Position numbers and translations under genes: made by a program. Below, piece after piece: positions 61,101 to 64,000 of a stretch of DNA of 64,000 nucleotides. The notes under the pieces are model-generated. The model had not been told where the DNA came from. It was given only the letters and a program-made list of their open reading frames with translations, and did no database searches. Every line of letters starts with the position of its first letter. Position 1 is the stretch's first letter. The DNA is from Spinellus fusiger. Taxonomy: Eukaryota; Mucoromycota; Mucoromycetes; Mucorales; Phycomycetaceae. The stretch is from the NCBI GenBank assembly GCA_025094145.1, contig JALLLS010000001.1:744001-808000 (forward strand). The letters run 5' to 3'.

Positions 61101-61598
61101 AAAAACTTGAATCCCATGGCTGTTACTTGATAGAAAATGGTATTCAGATCTTGTTGTGGATTGGAAAGGATGCTGTACCTCCTCTTTGTATGGATCTACT
61201 GAATGCTCCCAACATTAGTACTGTCAAGTCTGGTGAAGTATGTCATGTCTTTTATCTATATATTTGTTTATTTATTTACACTTGTTTATTCGTATTGATG
61301 AATGCTTATGCCTCACTAGGTAGCTGCATTGCCTTCTGTCAAGTCTGCATTGAACCAAAAAGTGAATGCTATTGTGCATTCCCTTCGTAATACCGCTCGT
61401 AAAAGCTCCCACTATCCCACTCTTTGCATTGTAAGAGAGGACGATGCTCCTGCCTTGCGCAACCAGTTTCTTGCTCGTCTCTTAGAAGACCGACAGCCTT
61501 CAGGTCCTGCCAATGCTGGATCCAACCAAAACCAAATGAGTTCAGGCATGAGCTATTTCCAATGGCTTGGCTTTATTCGTGCCAAATATCAGTCATAA
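58160..61598 (+). CDS. SEC24: Sec24, COPII coat cargo-binding subunit
   Basis: Nine exons (58160-58660, 58728-58844, 58899-59028, 59142-59867, 59996-60433, 60520-60704, 60827-60964, 61037-61237, 61320-61598) give 904 residues. A Pro/Gln-rich disordered N-terminus with HYQQQPQHQQQQ repeats precedes the zinc finger (C220, C223, C241, C244 in RCTRCKTYINP and DWQCNMCGL). The trunk domain contains PAEYMVRPPQPPVYVFLIDT and TNCLGAALQAARKLL; the beta-sandwich, helical (DKAVTSKLRDARELL) and gelsolin-like (LLWIGKDAVPP) domains follow, ending YFQWLGFIRAKYQ. Sec24 pairs with Sec23 on ER exit sites and recognises cargo export signals. Confidence 0.98.
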
Positions 61599-62761
61599 AA
61601 ATTACACTTTAAATTTTATTTTATTCATATATTCTCTTTATATGTGTGATTCTTATTAAAAGAAAACAAAGACAAACAAAACTTAGACAATTTTAAATAA
61701 ATTGTAAGATTCCTATGGATTTATCTCTTATAAATATCTAAATGAAAAAGATTAAAGTACAACTGGATGTGTAAAAGTATGTACAAGCTACACACGTCAA
61801 TGTTAACATCTCTTTTAGTGTAAGGTTAACTAAAGATGTTTATTAAATAGACTTTTGATCAAGACAATATTAAGATTACAAGTCAATTCCAGTATTAAAT
61901 TTTATTTCTCAAGTTTAGTATTATTCGCAGGATGTCTTATAACAAGTGAATGCCGAGTCAATACATTCCATTCTTCTTATTTCAGAAGATAATCCGAACA
62001 CTAAGAACTATGGGAAATAAGTTACGTGACATAAAAAAAAAGAGTGTAAGGTGGGGCAGTATGACTACTTTAACTATCTGGATGTCCTAGAAGATATCTG
62101 TTTATTAGTAGCAGGTTATCCATTAGTCAATAGTAAATAGTAATTTGGCAATGTCGCTGAAGTAGAACTAGAAAGCAAGACTATAGTCTTTGGTTGTCTA
62201 CAAGAAGAAGAACAAGACTCTCTTCTCAGTGAACTAGTAAACCACAATTGAGCATCAAGTCAATAGCCCACTCTTCCGTACCACAGTTTGAAAGGTAAAG
62301 ACATAGACTACGTTATTATATTCATTGTCTTTTTACTCATTTTTTCATGTGCCATTTTTAAACCTATTTCTGCGTTAATTCTATTTATTTTGTATGTGCT
62401 GTCGTCTTTGTGCTTTTTAGTCCAAAGGTATACGGAACAGTAGAACGTGTAGTTAAACTCTATTGTTTATTGAATAGAATTGTTACGTCTTTTATACTTT
62501 CTAATGGTATAGATTCAGGGGTAAACTATCAAAGTACTATGAATTATCGACATCCCTTAATATTCGATGAGTCCCCTTCTTAGTTTGGTAATAAATCAAT
62601 CCTAATTCTCAATAGAGTGTTATTTCTAATTATGGTAAAAGTCTTCACGACAAGTAAGTAATTTGTAAGTGTGACACTACAAAGAACAGACTCTACTTCT
62701 ATTCTACGACTTATTTTCGGCTTACAAAATAAAAATAGGAACACTTCCATTCCTCATGCCC
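61599..62761. other. Intergenic region, AT-rich, no supported gene
   Basis: No open frame with recognisable content. Scattered stretches look like old coding or repeat sequence, but nothing could be assigned. Confidence 0.4.
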
Positions 62762-63344
62762 ATGACAAAGGTAATGGCAGCATACAAAGTATGTAAGCTC
62801 TAATCATCTCATACACAGCCTCTTGGTAAATTGGAAGTGCTGCCTGTCTATAGCCTCAAGGGTGTGGTGATACCCTGTTCAACCAAGTCATTGCGTTCTC
62901 AGTTTAAACGTCCTGACATGATACGTATGTATTCTCCTTCATCATTGGTGACAGCCCAAGATGACACTTCTGATGAGGAAAACGGCCCCACTCATATCTA
63001 TGTCAAACAAATTATTGAGAAGGGTGTAACAGATAGTGGAAGAATACGCTATGCTGTTGCTTGGAGTGATAGTACCGTAACAAAGGTAAACCCACGAGCC
63101 TGGCGTTCATTTTCACTATTTAAGAAATGAAGACTTTCCTTCTATTCGTTATTCGTTATTCGTTATTTGATATTTGATATTTGTTATTTGTTATTTAATC
63201 ATGTTTATATACATATTCATTGTTCTTGTTTCTACACTCATTCAGGAAACTCCAGCTTTCTTAAGAAAGAGAACACCTGAATTGGTAGAAGAGTTTGAAC
63301 ACCAAGAATCTGAACACTTACTACGACTGGCCATTCAGACCTAA
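62762..63344 (+). CDS. Small chromodomain-like protein or retroelement remnant
   Basis: A consistent model has exons 62762-62770, 62819-63085 and 63246-63344, giving 124 residues with both introns in phase 0. The first exon has only nine coding bases, so the 5' end is uncertain. The C-terminal half resembles a chromodomain: HIYVKQIIEKGVTDSGRIRY, AVAWSD, then FLRKRTPELVEEFEHQESEH, matching the beta strands and terminal helix, though the aromatic cage is not clear. Chromodomains occur in heterochromatin proteins and at the end of Ty3-type integrases. I cannot decide which applies here. Confidence 0.45.
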
Positions 63345-64000
63345 TAACTGTTACATTCAAACCCATGTACAAAGCAAATCGTTATATATTCACTCTTTTT
63401 ATTATTATCATTATCTTAACCCCAAGAAAATTGTTTTTTCTTATTGTTTTTTTCATAACTATTATTAGAGAACTAATGTAGTTATCCCCTAAAGTTTTAA
63501 ACCCTGTACTCTTTTTGTCCCACAAATATATTATAAGCATGGAATTACTGCTGTGGTGTTATAGAATGTGACTGTAACAAACTTCTTTATTCATATTATT
63601 GCCATTCCCAAAGTCATGTATTTTATCTTTGTAAACCATTAATGAAGCTTATTATGTTAAATGCTTAAATATATAGAGTTATATTGGTTTGTAAATGGAT
63701 AGCTTATGAACGAGACATGGTCCGAGCTGATGAGAAGTATAGAATCAAAATTGACCATTATAATCCAGCCACATTCTCTTGAGTACAGACTTCCGGAAAA
63801 TTGTATGAGGAAGGGTCTGCTGTTGCTCCTGGAAACCAATATATGTATATAATCTGACAGAGAACAAGTCTGATAAAGTATGCTAACTCCCTATAGCTTT
63901 GTTTATGCATATTTTTCCACAAAGACAGGGAGTGCCAAGGTTTACTACATCTATATTAAAGTGAATAGTAAAGAATAATATAATATTTACTACTCATTCT
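63345..64000. other. AT-rich region to the window edge, no supported gene
   Basis: No recognisable coding sequence or RNA gene was found. Confidence 0.4.

Overview
The window looks like nuclear DNA of an early-diverging filamentous fungus, most likely Mucoromycota (Mucorales-like). The evidence is many short introns (about 38-100 nt, GTAAG donors, TAG/CAG acceptors), a conventional kinesin with an IAK tail, a Vam7-type PX-SNARE, an Avo1/Sin1 protein, and AT-rich intergenic DNA with Tc1/mariner, LINE, LTR and Fanzor-type elements. The phylum is inferred from gene style, not from a marker-gene search. For each multi-exon gene below I spliced by hand; every coding length I give divides by three and the phases agree.

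Layout. 1-4.2 kb: a decayed LINE on the minus strand that ends right next to an FHA/SNIP1 gene. 4.4-13.6 kb: housekeeping block with SNIP1 (+), a 15-exon dymeclin gene (-) and a divergent kinesin-1 heavy chain (+). 13.6-38.7 kb: a transposon-rich stretch of about 25 kb. It holds four relics of one TA-flanked inverted-repeat family carrying Fanzor (eukaryotic TnpB/OMEGA nuclease) fragments, at least five Tc1/mariner relics, and two solo LTRs with perfect 4-bp target duplications. Four small genes survive in it: a FAR1/zinc-knuckle protein, a 108-residue protein of unknown function, a Yippee-like protein, and a frameshifted SAM methyltransferase. 38.8-61.6 kb: a gene-dense block with an LEA2 membrane protein, PP2C (Ptc1-like), Vam7, TBP, an SLC35F-like transporter, Sin1/Avo1, an Arf-like GTPase with a long C-terminal extension, Atos-like (frameshifted), SDHB and Sec24. 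61.6-64 kb: mostly non-coding, with a small chromodomain-like gene.

The genes do not form a pathway. Several serve membrane traffic (dymeclin at the Golgi, Sec24 in COPII, Vam7 at the vacuole, kinesin-1, the Arf-like protein), and others are core functions (TBP, SDHB, TORC2 subunit Sin1, PP2C). The most interesting material is the Fanzor family. Two relics share a 240-bp stretch that is identical by eye, although the sequence on either side has diverged. This stretch encodes the zinc ribbon and RuvC-III motif and continues toward the 3' terminal repeat with predicted hairpins, one closed by a cUUCGg tetraloop, which makes it a candidate omegaRNA scaffold.
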